A stretch of 64,000 bases of DNA from Acidimicrobiaceae bacterium (GTDB lineage: Bacteria; Actinomycetota; Acidimicrobiia; Acidimicrobiales; RAAP-2), in the NCBI GenBank assembly GCA_003162475.1, contig PMOI01000022.1, forward strand, positions 117,936 to 181,935, read 5' to 3'. Made by a program: the position numbers and the translations under genes. The notes beneath the pieces were generated by a model. The model saw only the letters and a program-made list of their open reading frames with translations. It did not search any database and was not told where the DNA came from. Position 1 is the first letter of the stretch, and each line of letters opens with the position of its first letter. This document shows, one piece after another, positions 53,525-63,223 of this stretch.

Positions 53525-54943
53525 GTGAGCCTCCGTCTCCGGCTCACGTTCGCGGCGTCACTCCTACTCGCGGTCCTCTTGCTGCTTGGTGTCTTGCTGG
53601 TCAGCTCCGTAGGGAAATCCGAACTTCGACAAGTCGATCAACAGCTAAAGAACTCGCTGCCGGTTGCCAGGACCTTGGATCAGACAGCGTCGCCCACGTT
53701 TCCTTCGCTCGTCACGTCGCCAAAGACCTTCACTGCGAATCGCTTCAGCGCCTTCTACATCGCGGTCGTCAAGAAAGGACAACGCAGCGTCATCTCGACG
53801 CCGCTCGACGCGCAGAGCACGTCACCGCAAATTCCATCTGCCGTCACAACCCAAGGCCACCCAATAAAGATCTTCACCGTGGGATCGGTCTCCGGTTCCC
53901 TTCAGTGGCGCGCCGTCCTCTTAGCGGTACCGCACTCGAAGACCGAGGTGCTCGTGGCGGTCTCCCTCGGCCAGGTCGACACGACGATGAGCTTTCTTCG
54001 CCTCGCCATCCTCTTCGCTGGACTCATCGTTCTCGCGGTCGTCGTCGCCACGGGCTTTTGGATCGCGAGGCTCGGTCTTCGCCCCATTGCCGAGGTCACG
54101 GAGGTGGCCGACGCCATCACCGCGGGTGATCGGACGCGACGCGTAACAAGAGCACAGCGAAAGACCGAAGCCGGGAAGTTAGCTCAAGCGTTCAACTTGA
54201 TGCTCGACGAGCAACTCGCGCTTGAAGCGCGTCTTCGTCAGTTCATCGCGGACGCGTCGCACGAACTTCGTACTCCCGTCTCCGTCATTCTCGGTATCAC
54301 CGAACTATGGCGACAGGGCGAGCTGAGAAATGGCGAGGAACGCGATGAAGCGATCCATCGCATTGGACTGTCCGGGAACCAGATGGGCAAACTCGTCGAA
54401 GAACTTTTGCTACTGGCCCGTCTCGACGAAGGCCGACCCATGGACCGCGCGCCCGTCGATCTCGAACGGCTGATTCACGAGGTCGTGGCGGACGCGTTGA
54501 CGACGGACCCTCTTCGCACCATCACGGTCAACATCACGGACCCCGTCGTCGTCCTTGGTGACGCGTACCGTCTGCGTCAGGTCGTGGCCAATCTGGTGAG
54601 CAACGCTCTTCGCTACACGCCCGCCGAGGCGGTGGTTGAAGTCCGACTCTCCACCGACGGCGACTCGGCGCTACTCGACATTGACGATTCCGGACCCGGC
54701 ATGACCAAAGAGCAAGCGGGCCGCGCTTTCGACAGGTTTTGGCAAGCGGACGCCAGTCGATCGCGGTCCGGCGCGGGGCTCGGACTACCCATCGTGCGCG
54801 GCATCGTCGTCGCCCACGCCGGCAGTGTCGTCCTCGAGTCGGACCCGGGGACCGGCACCCACGTGAGGGTCATCATTCCGATCGGCAACGAGGACCCGTC
54901 CGGGCCTGACGCTGTCGCGGTTGGCTCTCTCGAAGGATGGTGA
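53525..54943 (+). CDS. Sensor histidine kinase
   Basis: About 472 residues from GTG 53525. Helix 1 (about 3-26, RLRLTFAASLLLAVLLLLGVLLVSS), an extracellular sensor of about 120 residues with no known fold, helix 2 (FLRLAILFAGLIVLAVVVATGFWI), HAMP LRPIAEVTEVADAITAGD, HisKA FIADASHELRTPVSVILG with the phospho-His, N-box NLVSNALRYTPAEAVV and G boxes DIDDSGPGM and GAGLGLPIV. An upstream in-frame start at 53402 lies inside the regulator gene and is rejected. It forms a two-component system with the preceding gene. Confidence 0.93.
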   Translation: MSLRLRLTFAASLLLAVLLLLGVLLVSSVGKSELRQVDQQLKNSLPVARTLDQTASPTFPSLVTSPKTFTANRFSAFYIAVVKKGQRSVISTPLDAQSTSPQIPSAVTTQGHPIKIFTVGSVSGSLQWRAVLLAVPHSKTEVLVAVSLGQVDTTMSFLRLAILFAGLIVLAVVVATGFWIARLGLRPIAEVTEVADAITAGDRTRRVTRAQRKTEAGKLAQAFNLMLDEQLALEARLRQFIADASHELRTPVSVILGITELWRQGELRNGEERDEAIHRIGLSGNQMGKLVEELLLLARLDEGRPMDRAPVDLERLIHEVVADALTTDPLRTITVNITDPVVVLGDAYRLRQVVANLVSNALRYTPAEAVVEVRLSTDGDSALLDIDDSGPGMTKEQAGRAFDRFWQADASRSRSGAGLGLPIVRGIVVAHAGSVVLESDPGTGTHVRVIIPIGNEDPSGPDAVAVGSLEGW

Positions 54944-55534
54944 TGTCGTAGGCGACGCGTCGGCACGTTGCGCTTAGCGTCCAGAGAGGAACGTGACGTC
55001 ATCGTCCCAGTGCTGAAGGACGCACCGCCGACGACGCAGTAGACGCCGAAGAGTTCTCGTTCCGTCGAGAGAGGCGTACACAACTAGTTGAGAGTGTTGA
55101 GAAGACCTTTGAACGCGTTGCGCATCATCGCAATCGAGGAGGAACTCGGCTCACGTAGATACGCAAGGGCGAACGCGTTTGAACTCTCGGTGGCCTGGCT
55201 TGGCGCCGGCGATAAGGGAACTGACTCGTCTACTTCAGGCCTCATTGCACTGGCGTCCATGGCGCTCCCCACTTCGGCCCCTGCACTACGGACTATTGCA
55301 CTTTCATCAACATTTGTCAAATGGTTGTTATTAGATAGTGATTCAATCGTGGTCCTCGTTGGCGAGCACGCGTTCGAGAACGTAACGACAGAGTCGACGG
55401 GAAAACCGGTGAGAGTCCCTCCGTGCGAACGAAGAAAGCCACGCTCAACTTTCCATGACCGAATCGCCAAATCTTGAAGGAGTGAACTCGCGGTGTGACG
55501 AACTTACACTTGAGGCATTGAGAAGAAACGAACG
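54944..55534. other. Long intergenic region with two antisense frames
   Basis: About 590 bases between the kinase and the 2-hydroxyacid dehydrogenase. GC is lower between about 55250 and 55360. A plus frame (55088-55477, 129 codons) and a minus frame (55084-55470, 128 codons) overlap almost completely. The minus one (ending AMMRNAFKGLLNTLN) reads slightly more like protein, but neither has a ribosome site or known domain. I call neither a gene. Confidence 0.3.
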
Positions 55535-56461
55535 ATGAATCCTCCACGCCTCTTGGTGAGCGTACCCGACGTCCGCTTAATCGCGGCGCTCGGCGACGTA
55601 CCCGCCGGCGTCGAGATCATTCAGTGGGATATGTCAGGACCGGCGCCGGTCGACGAGATTGACATCGTCGTGCCGCCGTACTTCAGCCCAGTAACGTCAC
55701 TCGCCGAACTCGCCAACGTGAAGACTCGACTCGTGCAGAGCCAGTCTGTCGGCTACGACGGGGTCGCGGACGTGCTGCCACCAAACCACGTCTACGCAAA
55801 CGCGAGCTCGGTTCACGAGACGTCCACTGCCGAACTGACGTTGGCACTGATCCTCGCGTCGCAGCGCGGCATTCCGGATTTCGTGCGTGGCGCTCGTGAA
55901 GGTCGATGGGTGCCGGCGTGGCACCAGAGCCTGGCCGATCGAAAGGTACTCCTTGTGGGTTACGGCGGCGTTGGTAAGGCGATTGAAGCACGACTTCTAC
56001 CGTTCGAGGTTTCGGTGACGCGCGTGGCACTGAGGGGGCGCTCCGACGAGCGCGGTGCGATCCACGGCTTCGAGGAACTGCACGATCTGTTGGCGTTGGC
56101 GGACGTCGTCGTCGTCGCAGTACCGCTCACCGAGAGAACGACACACCTCATCGACGACGCGTTCCTGCGTCAAATGCGCGACGACACCCTGCTCGTGAAT
56201 ATCGCGCGCGGCAAGGTGGCCGACACGAATGCTCTGCTCGAACACGCGAAATCCGGACGTCTTCGCCTGGCCCTGGACGTCACGGACCCTGAACCGTTGC
56301 CCGAGGGTCATCCCCTCTTCAGTCTCTCGAACGTGCTCATCTCGCCACACGTCGGCGGCATGTCAACGGCAATGCTGCCACGTATGGCGAACCTACTCAA
56401 CGAACAGATTGGCCGAATGCTGAGCGGCGAGGAACCCCTGAACGTCGTGTTAGGCGGTTAG
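55535..56461 (+). CDS. D-isomer-specific 2-hydroxyacid dehydrogenase
   Basis: 308 residues. NAD fold VLLVGYGGVGKAIEARLLPF near 140, catalytic Arg in LLVNIARGKVAD near 225, Glu in DVTDPEPLPEGHPLF near 254 and His in LISPHVGGMST near 274. The Rossmann loop GYGGVGK lacks the usual GxGxxG third spacing only slightly. Substrate is not readable: glycerate, phosphoglycerate-like or another 2-oxoacid. No serine-pathway genes adjoin it. It precedes the aminotransferase gene by about 157 bases. Confidence 0.9.
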   Translation: MNPPRLLVSVPDVRLIAALGDVPAGVEIIQWDMSGPAPVDEIDIVVPPYFSPVTSLAELANVKTRLVQSQSVGYDGVADVLPPNHVYANASSVHETSTAELTLALILASQRGIPDFVRGAREGRWVPAWHQSLADRKVLLVGYGGVGKAIEARLLPFEVSVTRVALRGRSDERGAIHGFEELHDLLALADVVVVAVPLTERTTHLIDDAFLRQMRDDTLLVNIARGKVADTNALLEHAKSGRLRLALDVTDPEPLPEGHPLFSLSNVLISPHVGGMSTAMLPRMANLLNEQIGRMLSGEEPLNVVLGG

Positions 56462-56618
56462 TGCCCGCGCGAAACTGACTCTTACTAAGGAACTAGGACT
56501 TGCGCTGAGGAGCGAGGATGCGGTGACGAGTGCTGATTTCGCGCGTTCGTTTCACCCAAATGTTCATACAACTCGGTACGTTAAAGTTCTGATACCGGCA
56601 AATAAAAGGGACTGAGAC

Positions 56619-57962
56619 ATGTCAAACGACCGCTCCGCACTGACTTCCATCGAACGTGAGAAGGCGTCCGTGTTCCACTCGTGGTCGGCCCAGTCCACCA
56701 TCAATCCCCTCATGATCAAAGACGCCCAGGGCGTCTACGTCACCGCCGAAGACGGCACCACGTACCTGGACTTCTCTTCGCAGTTGGTCAACACCAACAT
56801 TGGTCACCAACATCCGTCAGTGGTGCGCGCCATCCAAGAACAGGCCGGACTTCTCTGCACCATCGCACCTCAACACGGCTACGAGGCGCGTTATCACGCC
56901 GCTGAACTCATTCTGGATCACTCCTTCGACGGGGCGGCCAAGGTCTTTTTCACTAACGCTGGCGCTGAGGCGGTCGAGCACGCGGTTCGAATGGCGCGAC
57001 TCCACACTGGTCGGCAGAAGGTTCTCGCGACGTATCGCAGCTACCACGGCGCTACGTCAACGTCCATCAACTTGACCGGCGATCCGCGACGTTGGCCGAA
57101 CGACAGAGGATCGTCTGAGGTCGTGCACTTCTTCGGTCCGTTCCTCTATCGGTCGGTCTACAACGCCACCACCGAACAAGAGGAGTGCGAGCGCGCGTTG
57201 GAGAGCTTGGAGAACACCATCCGCTTCGAGGGACCCTCCGCGTTTGCCGCCATCATCCTGGAATCCGTTCCCGGCACGGCCGGCATCATGGTGCCGCCGA
57301 AGGGTTTCTTGAAGGGAGTCCGCGAGATCTGCGATCGGTACGGAATGGTCTACATCGCCGACGAGGTGATGTGCGGCTTCGGGCGCACCGGCGCGTGGTT
57401 CGCGTACCAAGACCACGACGTGAGGCCCGACCTCGTGGCCTTCGCCAAGGGCGTCAACTCCGGCTACGTGCCGCTGGGCGGCGTCGTCATCAATGAAGCC
57501 ATCTCGGCGACGTTCAACGACCTCGTTTACCCCGGTGGTCTCACCTACTCGGGTCACCCACTGGCGTGCGCCGCGGCGGTGGCGTCGATGGAAGCGATGG
57601 AGAACGAACACATCATCGAGAACGCCAAGCGAATAGGTGACGACGTGTTACGCCCCGGACTCGAAGCGCTCGCGAAGAAGCACAAGATCATCGGTGATGT
57701 CCGTGGTCTCGGCGTCTTCTTCGCACTGGAGCTCGTGACCGACCGCGCCACCAAAGAGCCGCTCGCCCCCTACGGCGCGAGTTCGCCCGCGATGAATGAA
57801 CTCGTAGGCGCGTGTCGAAGCGAAGGCCTGTTGATCTTCAACAACTTTCACCGACTCCATGTGGTGCCACCGTGCACGATCACCGACGACGAGGCCCGAG
57901 AAGGCCTGGCCCGATTGGATCGCGCGCTCTCGGTCGCCGACAAGTACTACGTGGGCGCGTAG
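56619..57962 (+). CDS. Class III (omega) aminotransferase
   Basis: 447 residues, PLP fold type I. The catalytic lysine is in LVAFAKGVNSGYVPLGGVVIN near 290; the aspartate in VYIADEVMCGFGRTGAWFAYQ, FFTNAGAEAVEHAVRMAR and YRSYHGATSTSINLTGD are family elements. It is related to beta-alanine:pyruvate and taurine:pyruvate transaminases. A role in beta-alanine use after the hydantoin pathway is conceivable, but the genes are 50 kb apart. Preceded by a weak AAAAGG site. Confidence 0.9.
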   Translation: MSNDRSALTSIEREKASVFHSWSAQSTINPLMIKDAQGVYVTAEDGTTYLDFSSQLVNTNIGHQHPSVVRAIQEQAGLLCTIAPQHGYEARYHAAELILDHSFDGAAKVFFTNAGAEAVEHAVRMARLHTGRQKVLATYRSYHGATSTSINLTGDPRRWPNDRGSSEVVHFFGPFLYRSVYNATTEQEECERALESLENTIRFEGPSAFAAIILESVPGTAGIMVPPKGFLKGVREICDRYGMVYIADEVMCGFGRTGAWFAYQDHDVRPDLVAFAKGVNSGYVPLGGVVINEAISATFNDLVYPGGLTYSGHPLACAAAVASMEAMENEHIIENAKRIGDDVLRPGLEALAKKHKIIGDVRGLGVFFALELVTDRATKEPLAPYGASSPAMNELVGACRSEGLLIFNNFHRLHVVPPCTITDDEAREGLARLDRALSVADKYYVGA

Positions 57963-58115
57963 CAAGGAAGTCTCGACGAAGGCCTTGACCGAGCACGCCA
58001 CCTAAGGGGCCCTGGCCGTCGTGTCAACCGACAAAGCTCACTGAATCTGTCACTCGGAAGTCGAGCCGTCGATTGACGCGTAGCGGGACCTGGGCCTACC
58101 CAAACTTGATCCTCG

Positions 58116-59006
58116 CTACTCCGAGAGAGGTTGCGCAGGCTCGTGATGACGCGCGGCCACCACCGCGATCGCCGTTAATCCAAAGAGGGCGCCCGCGACC
58201 TGCAAGCCCGTGAGCGACTGACCGAGAATCGGTATAGCCGCTGCGCCCGCGACGAGCGGACTCAGACAACTGATCGCTGAAGAGACGGAGGCGTCCACGT
58301 AACGTTGGGCCCAATTCATAAGCAAATGACCGCTTCCGGGCACGACCGTGAGCAAGAAGATCCAGAACCAGTCGCTGACCTTCGCGCTTCCGAGCGACTG
58401 ACTTGAGAGCAACACGACCGGCGTCACCGCTACTGCGGCCACGATCGTCACGCCTGTCGTGTACTCCATCGCGTCTCGCGTCTGACGAGCCTGCTTGGTG
58501 ACGAGCCAATAGGCGGAGAAACTCAAAAGGGCGCCTACCGCCAAAAGATCACCGACGACTTGATGGTGGCTCGCCTTTCCTGGACCGATGATCGCAACCG
58601 TCGCGCCAACCATGGCCAAAATTATCCACGCGACGTCCCATCGCCCCATCCGTTCGGAGAAGAGTCGCCGCGCGGCGATGAGAACGAGCGCGGGCTGAAA
58701 CGCACCAATCACGGTTGCGTCCACGATGCTGGTGAGTTTGACCGCGCTGTAGAACATGACCAAGTCGCAGGCCAGTAGGAGACCGCCTAGCCACGTTGTG
58801 CGCAGCGTCGACCAAGTAAGTCGTCGACCTGAAGCGAAGATCATGATGGAAAGGAGGACGGCACCGAGCCAAAGACGGTAAAAAGTGACGACGATCCCAG
58901 GCGCCGACGCGAGCGCGGCGAAGATGCCTCCGAATCCCCACAACGCGGCCGCTGCCGCGGAGGCTCCCAATCCAAGATTCCGGCTTCGCTTGTCAGTGTT
59001 AGCCAT
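58116..59006 (-). CDS. EamA/DMT-family transporter
   Basis: 296 residues, about ten helices in two EamA repeats. The first repeat begins LGASAAAAALWGFGGIFAALASAPGIVVTFYRLWLGAVLL (W-G-x6-A...R-xxxa), the second about residue 150 (VGDLLAVGALLSFSAYWLVTKQA). It probably exports metabolites or amino acids; substrate unknown. Divergent from the next gene upstream by over 100 bases, convergent with the aminotransferase. Confidence 0.9.
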   Translation of the reverse strand: MANTDKRSRNLGLGASAAAAALWGFGGIFAALASAPGIVVTFYRLWLGAVLLSIMIFASGRRLTWSTLRTTWLGGLLLACDLVMFYSAVKLTSIVDATVIGAFQPALVLIAARRLFSERMGRWDVAWIILAMVGATVAIIGPGKASHHQVVGDLLAVGALLSFSAYWLVTKQARQTRDAMEYTTGVTIVAAVAVTPVVLLSSQSLGSAKVSDWFWIFLLTVVPGSGHLLMNWAQRYVDASVSSAISCLSPLVAGAAAIPILGQSLTGLQVAGALFGLTAIAVVAARHHEPAQPLSE

Positions 59007-59123
59007 TGTTCTGATCGATCAAGGACAATTTTTGGATTTGGTGCTCACCACACTCGAAGGATCTATGGGGAAAGTTTAACGTTGATGAGCGTTCACTATG
59101 AAGCGCCGTCTTGACTCTCAGAA

Positions 59124-60053
59124 TCAAGTAATGAAGTCGCTCTGGCGAAACGTCGAACGATATGGATCGATTGGTCGGGCCATGACGTGGACGTCGACAC
59201 TAAAGAGGCGCCCGGCGTCTGGTTCCCGGTCGAGAATATGTTGTGCCGTGTCCTCGCTGGCGGTGGTGACGTACAACGTGGTTCCGCTAACACCACCGAT
59301 CGTGCAACACGATGGCTGTGCGGTGGACAGGCTCACGCGCGCGAGTTGCACTGCGTCAGGAGAATAACCCCTCACCTCGTAGCCTCCCCACATGGCCACC
59401 CAAATCGCGCCCTCTCCATCAACGTAGAGCCCCTCAGGCGTACCCTCGGTGGCGACGTCGAATTGAAGAAAAGGTCGTTGATGAGAGATTTCACCACGCT
59501 CGTCAACATCGAAAGAGTACAAAATGCCGGGACCACTGTCGACGTAGTACATCGTTCGCCGATCCGGACTCCAGCCAAGTCCGTTGGATACGGTGACGTT
59601 GTCGAGAATCGTGTCAGTGCCCGTTGACTCCTGGAAACGAAAGAGACTTCCTCTGCCCTCACTCGAGTCGAACGCCATCGAGCCAACCCAGAATCGTCCC
59701 CAGGGATCGGCTACGCCATCATTCATTCGCACCTCAGTTGCTTGGCGCGCCTCTGGCTGAGCGAGTTCACGAAGATCACCCGACTCCGTGAGCAACAAGA
59801 TCGATTGATTCACTGCCACGATCCATCCGTCGGAACGATTCTCCAAGGGGGCGAACGACGACAGAGTTCCACCTACTTCGTAGGAACGCACGACGTCGAT
59901 TCGCTCGCCGTCCGCACGAGCGCGAAAGAACCGCCCGGAGAGCACGTCGACCCAGTTCAACTCACCTCGAACGTCGTCCCATCGACAGCACTCGCCAAGT
60001 TCATAGAGATCGGCCGTACACGCCGTAGCAACGAAATCTTCCACTTCACTCAT
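59124..60053 (-). CDS. SMP-30/gluconolactonase-family protein
   Basis: 309 residues. It starts ELGECCRWDDVRGELNWVDVLSGRFFRA (E-x-P/C-W-D metal-site glutamate region) and has ADPWGRFWVGSMAF and VSNGLGWSPDRRTMYYVDSGPGILYSFDVDERG, followed by EGLYVDGEGAIWVAMWGG, the calcium/zinc-binding Asn, Asp and Glu blocks of the six-bladed propeller. These hydrolyse sugar lactones. Separate from its neighbours. Confidence 0.9.
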   Translation of the reverse strand: MSEVEDFVATACTADLYELGECCRWDDVRGELNWVDVLSGRFFRARADGERIDVVRSYEVGGTLSSFAPLENRSDGWIVAVNQSILLLTESGDLRELAQPEARQATEVRMNDGVADPWGRFWVGSMAFDSSEGRGSLFRFQESTGTDTILDNVTVSNGLGWSPDRRTMYYVDSGPGILYSFDVDERGEISHQRPFLQFDVATEGTPEGLYVDGEGAIWVAMWGGYEVRGYSPDAVQLARVSLSTAQPSCCTIGGVSGTTLYVTTASEDTAQHILDREPDAGRLFSVDVHVMARPIDPYRSTFRQSDFIT

Positions 60054-60374
60054 CCTCTCCCAATTATCACTTCTTTCCTACACGTCAAAGGCTCATTAGC
60101 GAGAGACGCGAGCAGACCTTTCAGATGAGCGTGAGAGAGTTCGTAAGAGAACCCGTTCGTCCAGCCGAGCGCCGCAACAAAGACGTAGGCGATGTCGTTT
60201 CACGTTGGGCGCAGCGGTCGGGTCCGTTCACCACCGACCTCGGCACAGCGACGAAGAATTCCACCGTCCGAGCGAATCTCTTTCTCAAAGACTGTCGTCA
60301 TTCAGCTTCATTTGCGGCCGTGTCCAATTTACGCTCAACGAGCGCAGCGGCCTCGTGATCACGCGACCCTGGTC
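60054..60374. other. Intergenic, no gene seen
   Basis: About 320 bases between the SMP-30 start and the end of the ROK gene. A small plus frame at 60125-60358 (77 codons) is open but without a ribosome site or known domain. The SMP-30 promoter should lie close to 60060-60120. Otherwise I see nothing. Confidence 0.35.
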
Positions 60375-61136
60375 CTAACGATCGAACAACTTAATGGCGC
60401 CCTTCAAGGTGGCGTCGTTGACGTTGACCACAATCCGATACGCCGAGTCAGAAAATTGCGTCAAATCGACGCGTCGCGAATTGCCCCCACCAAGATGCAC
60501 GGTATCCGCGGAGAACTCATTGACAAAGTTATCGACCGCCCTATGGAGCAGACCATTCCACCGCACTTCGTCTTGAGACCTCGCGAATTCGCCCAACATT
60601 CTGTCGTACGACTTGCCTTCGAAGAAGAGTTCCCCACCCACGTCACGAATCTTGATGAGCGAGCCGTTGTCGACAAGCGCAATCCCAAAACCAGTGCCGA
60701 GCGTAAAGACCAGTTCGTTTCCAGTCCCTTCGCTGCACCCGAGCGCCGCCAACGTGGCGTCGTTCACTACACGAACGTCCTGGCGACTTGCCGTACGAAA
60801 GGCCTGTTCGAGATTGGTATTTTTCCAGTCAGCGTGAAGCGATGGGTCGATCTCTGACGTGAAACCCTTTGGTCGCGAGAGGTTTCCGGGTTCGACCACG
60901 AAGCCCTCGCGTAAGTCACCGGGGAAACCCACCCCGACGCGCGAGCAACCGCTGAGCGCTATCTGTTCGGTGACGAAATCAACCAGCCGGCGAGGAGAGC
61001 AAGGGTACGGGGTGGCCATCCGCAGCACCTCTGCAACCAAGTCACCTTCAGCATCGACGACACCGAACTTGATCGTGGTGGCGCCAATATCGACAGCCAG
61101 GATGGTCTCGCGCGTAGCGGTTTGCAATTCTGTCAC
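60375..61136 (-). CDS. ROK kinase, polyphosphate-glucokinase-like
   Basis: 253 residues, the size of actinobacterial polyphosphate/ATP glucokinase rather than 300-residue ROK regulators. Phosphate loop ILAVDIGATTIKFGVVD, VVNDATLAALGCSEG (catalytic Asp), LVFTLGTGFGIALVDNGSLI and ADTVHLGGGNSRRVD are present. The glucose-contact Glu is probably in DVGGELFFEG. It has no DNA-binding domain. Polyphosphate use cannot be confirmed. Divergent from the MFS transporter gene with about 80 bases between, so a sugar import/phosphorylation pair is possible. Confidence 0.82.
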   Translation of the reverse strand: MTELQTATRETILAVDIGATTIKFGVVDAEGDLVAEVLRMATPYPCSPRRLVDFVTEQIALSGCSRVGVGFPGDLREGFVVEPGNLSRPKGFTSEIDPSLHADWKNTNLEQAFRTASRQDVRVVNDATLAALGCSEGTGNELVFTLGTGFGIALVDNGSLIKIRDVGGELFFEGKSYDRMLGEFARSQDEVRWNGLLHRAVDNFVNEFSADTVHLGGGNSRRVDLTQFSDSAYRIVVNVNDATLKGAIKLFDR

Positions 61137-61219
61137 TTGCGAAGTTTACTGATCCAGTCACCATCGCCCAATCGACATCGAAGTTGGAACAACTGCGCCG
61201 CCTAGGATTGAGCGCACCC

Positions 61220-62431
61220 GTGGACTCCGACAATTCGCCAACCCCTCTCACGCTTTCGACCGAGGTCAGTTTTCGACCATCCGCCTTTGCGAGCACGACC
61301 GGCATCTTCATACTCATGGGGGCCGTGACGTCTCTGTTCGGGCCACTGCTCGTGAGCTTCACGCACCGGTTCCATCTCTCGCTACCCAGTGCCGGTGTGG
61401 CACTCAGTGTCTATTTCGTCGGGGCGACACTGGGCGTTCTTCCGGGCTGGTTGGGGCTCAAGCGACTTCAGGGCCGAACGGTTCTCACTTTCTCGTTGGT
61501 GACGATCGTGCTCGGCGCGGCCGGCGCGTCGTTCTCGCACTCGTGGGTGTTGTTCCTGATGAGCGTCTTTCTCATTGGTCTCGGATTTGGCGCTCTCGAC
61601 ATCGGACTTAACACTCTGCTCGCTCGCACTGCGCTGCAGGGCCGCGCGCATCGACTCAGCATCAGTAACGCCGGCTACGGCGTCGGAGCGGTCATCTGCC
61701 CACTCGTCATCATCGCCCTCAATCCCAACAACTTTCGACTCCTGTTCGCCGGCCTAGCGGTCATCGCCCTCATACTTTCCACCTTGAACGGCGGCGTGCA
61801 CGCGCCGCCACTCCGCACCGAACCCCTGCAGTCCGAGATAACGAAGATGAAGGCTCAACGACGCCCGATCCTTCTCACCTTCGTGGTGGCGTACGTGCTT
61901 TACGTCGCTTTGGAGACCAGCTCGTCAGGATGGATGGCCACGCAGCTCCACGGTGTTGGATACTCCGAGTCCTCGGGAAGCCTCGTCACGGCTGGGTTCT
62001 GGGGCGGCGTGGCGATCGGGCGTTTACTCGGAGGGCCGCTCTACCACCGACTCTCGGAAAAGAAACTCGTCCTCGGCGGTCTCGTCCTCGCCACGTTTGT
62101 CTGCGCCGCGGCCTTCTCTGACTCCCTCGCGCCCTACGCGTACCCCCTGCTGGGTCTCATCATCGCTTCGATCTTTCCGATGGGACTGATGTGGTACACG
62201 ATGCTCTGTCCTCACGACAGTGACGGACTCTCGCTACTTATCCTCTTCATGATGATTGGCGGCGTCGCGGGACCGGGCATCGTCAGTTTGTTGGTCTCGC
62301 AGTTCGGTGTGCACGTCGTGCCGGTCACGCTCGCGACCATCGCCGCGCTCGATCTCGCGGTCTTTCTGAGTGCGCTTCGCTTTCGACCACTCGTCGTGAC
62401 GGGTGAGTCAGTGAGGACCAGTCCGGCCTAG
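61220..62431 (+). CDS. MFS transporter
   Basis: About 403 residues from GTG 61220, with ATG 61184 as a less likely start. Twelve helices; loop 2-3 GWLGLKRLQGRTVLTFSLV and later GRLLGGPLYHRLSEKKLVLGG in the second half are MFS-like. It resembles the fucose/glucose-type permease branch (FGALDIGLNTLLART, GYGVGAVICPLV). The divergent ROK kinase makes a sugar substrate plausible (inference). Confidence 0.87.
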   Translation: MDSDNSPTPLTLSTEVSFRPSAFASTTGIFILMGAVTSLFGPLLVSFTHRFHLSLPSAGVALSVYFVGATLGVLPGWLGLKRLQGRTVLTFSLVTIVLGAAGASFSHSWVLFLMSVFLIGLGFGALDIGLNTLLARTALQGRAHRLSISNAGYGVGAVICPLVIIALNPNNFRLLFAGLAVIALILSTLNGGVHAPPLRTEPLQSEITKMKAQRRPILLTFVVAYVLYVALETSSSGWMATQLHGVGYSESSGSLVTAGFWGGVAIGRLLGGPLYHRLSEKKLVLGGLVLATFVCAAAFSDSLAPYAYPLLGLIIASIFPMGLMWYTMLCPHDSDGLSLLILFMMIGGVAGPGIVSLLVSQFGVHVVPVTLATIAALDLAVFLSALRFRPLVVTGESVRTSPA

Positions 62432-62770
62432 TCAACGACGTCGCACCGAGCGCAACTTGGTCCTTGGCTGAGTTACAACCGTTACTTGATGCAGCAACGA
62501 AAGTACGCCCAAGGAACCTTGACGCGGAACTCGAAGCACTGGAGCTCCTCAAAGTCGAGCGAATGCTCGTCAGACACCCTATCTACTGGTCACGAACGGG
62601 CAAATTACGGCAACAACAGTTCGAGTCGGCACATACCTTGATGCGGACTCCGCGATCGACCAAGCAGCCACAGTCAGCACAGTGGATTTCCATGGACTCA
62701 AATCCTAGTGACGTGGCCGCACCAAGCCCCTGCGCGACGTTCAACCCCAACGAGCATTCGCTCGTCGGGA
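62432..62770. other. Intergenic, possible gene fragment
   Basis: About 340 bases between the MFS gene and the small membrane gene. A plus frame from TTG 62464 (MAELQPLLDAATKVRPRNLDAELEALELLKVERML) reads like the N-terminus of a helical protein, but it continues antisense into the next gene as low-complexity Arg-rich sequence. It may be a fragment or chance. No ribosome site seen. Confidence 0.3.
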
Positions 62771-63223
62771 TTAGTACTGAATCAGCATCGACAAGAGCGC
62801 GATCGCGACGAGCACCAAGATCGTGTCAATCGATCGAACGAGTTGACGACCTCTTTCGGGTGACTCGACGCCGGCTCGCGCAATGGTCTCAGCCACGGCG
62901 CGTTCCTGCGGCAACGTGCGCGCCTCGAGATGCCCGGCCGCGGCGAGGTAGCAAAAGAGCCCCACGCCAATCCAAGGTCTGGCGAGGGAGACGGAACTTC
63001 CTCCACTCAAGGACATGACGAGCCCCGTCACCGGCAGGACGTGCAAGAAGCGTGCCGCCCAGTTCCGTCGCCCGGGAAAGCGCAAACTCTGCGTCGCGGC
63101 GTCGGCACCTCGAGCGACGCTGAGAGCGGCGTAGCGCATCGTGACGAAGACGACAATGGTGGCGACGGCCGCTGAGATGTGCACTACTAGGACAACGTCG
63201 TACCCGACGGACGTCGCGATCAT
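62771..63223 (-). CDS. Small four-helix membrane protein
   Basis: 150 residues with four predicted helices: YDVVLVVHISAAVATIVVFVTM, FLHVLPVTGLVMSLSG, PWIGVGLFCYLAAAGHLEA and DTILVLVAIALLSMLI. A conserved H-I-S near the N-terminus and RNWAARFLHVLP resemble actinobacterial DUF2269/CopD-like membrane proteins; I am not certain. The start overlaps the meaB stop by four bases, so it is co-translated with it. Confidence 0.65.
   Translation of the reverse strand: MIATSVGYDVVLVVHISAAVATIVVFVTMRYAALSVARGADAATQSLRFPGRRNWAARFLHVLPVTGLVMSLSGGSSVSLARPWIGVGLFCYLAAAGHLEARTLPQERAVAETIARAGVESPERGRQLVRSIDTILVLVAIALLSMLIQY

Noticed and set aside
62464..63018. 184-codon plus frame downstream of the MFS gene
   Set aside because: Most of it is antisense to the small membrane gene, and that part is Arg-rich low-complexity sequence; only its first third could be a remnant.
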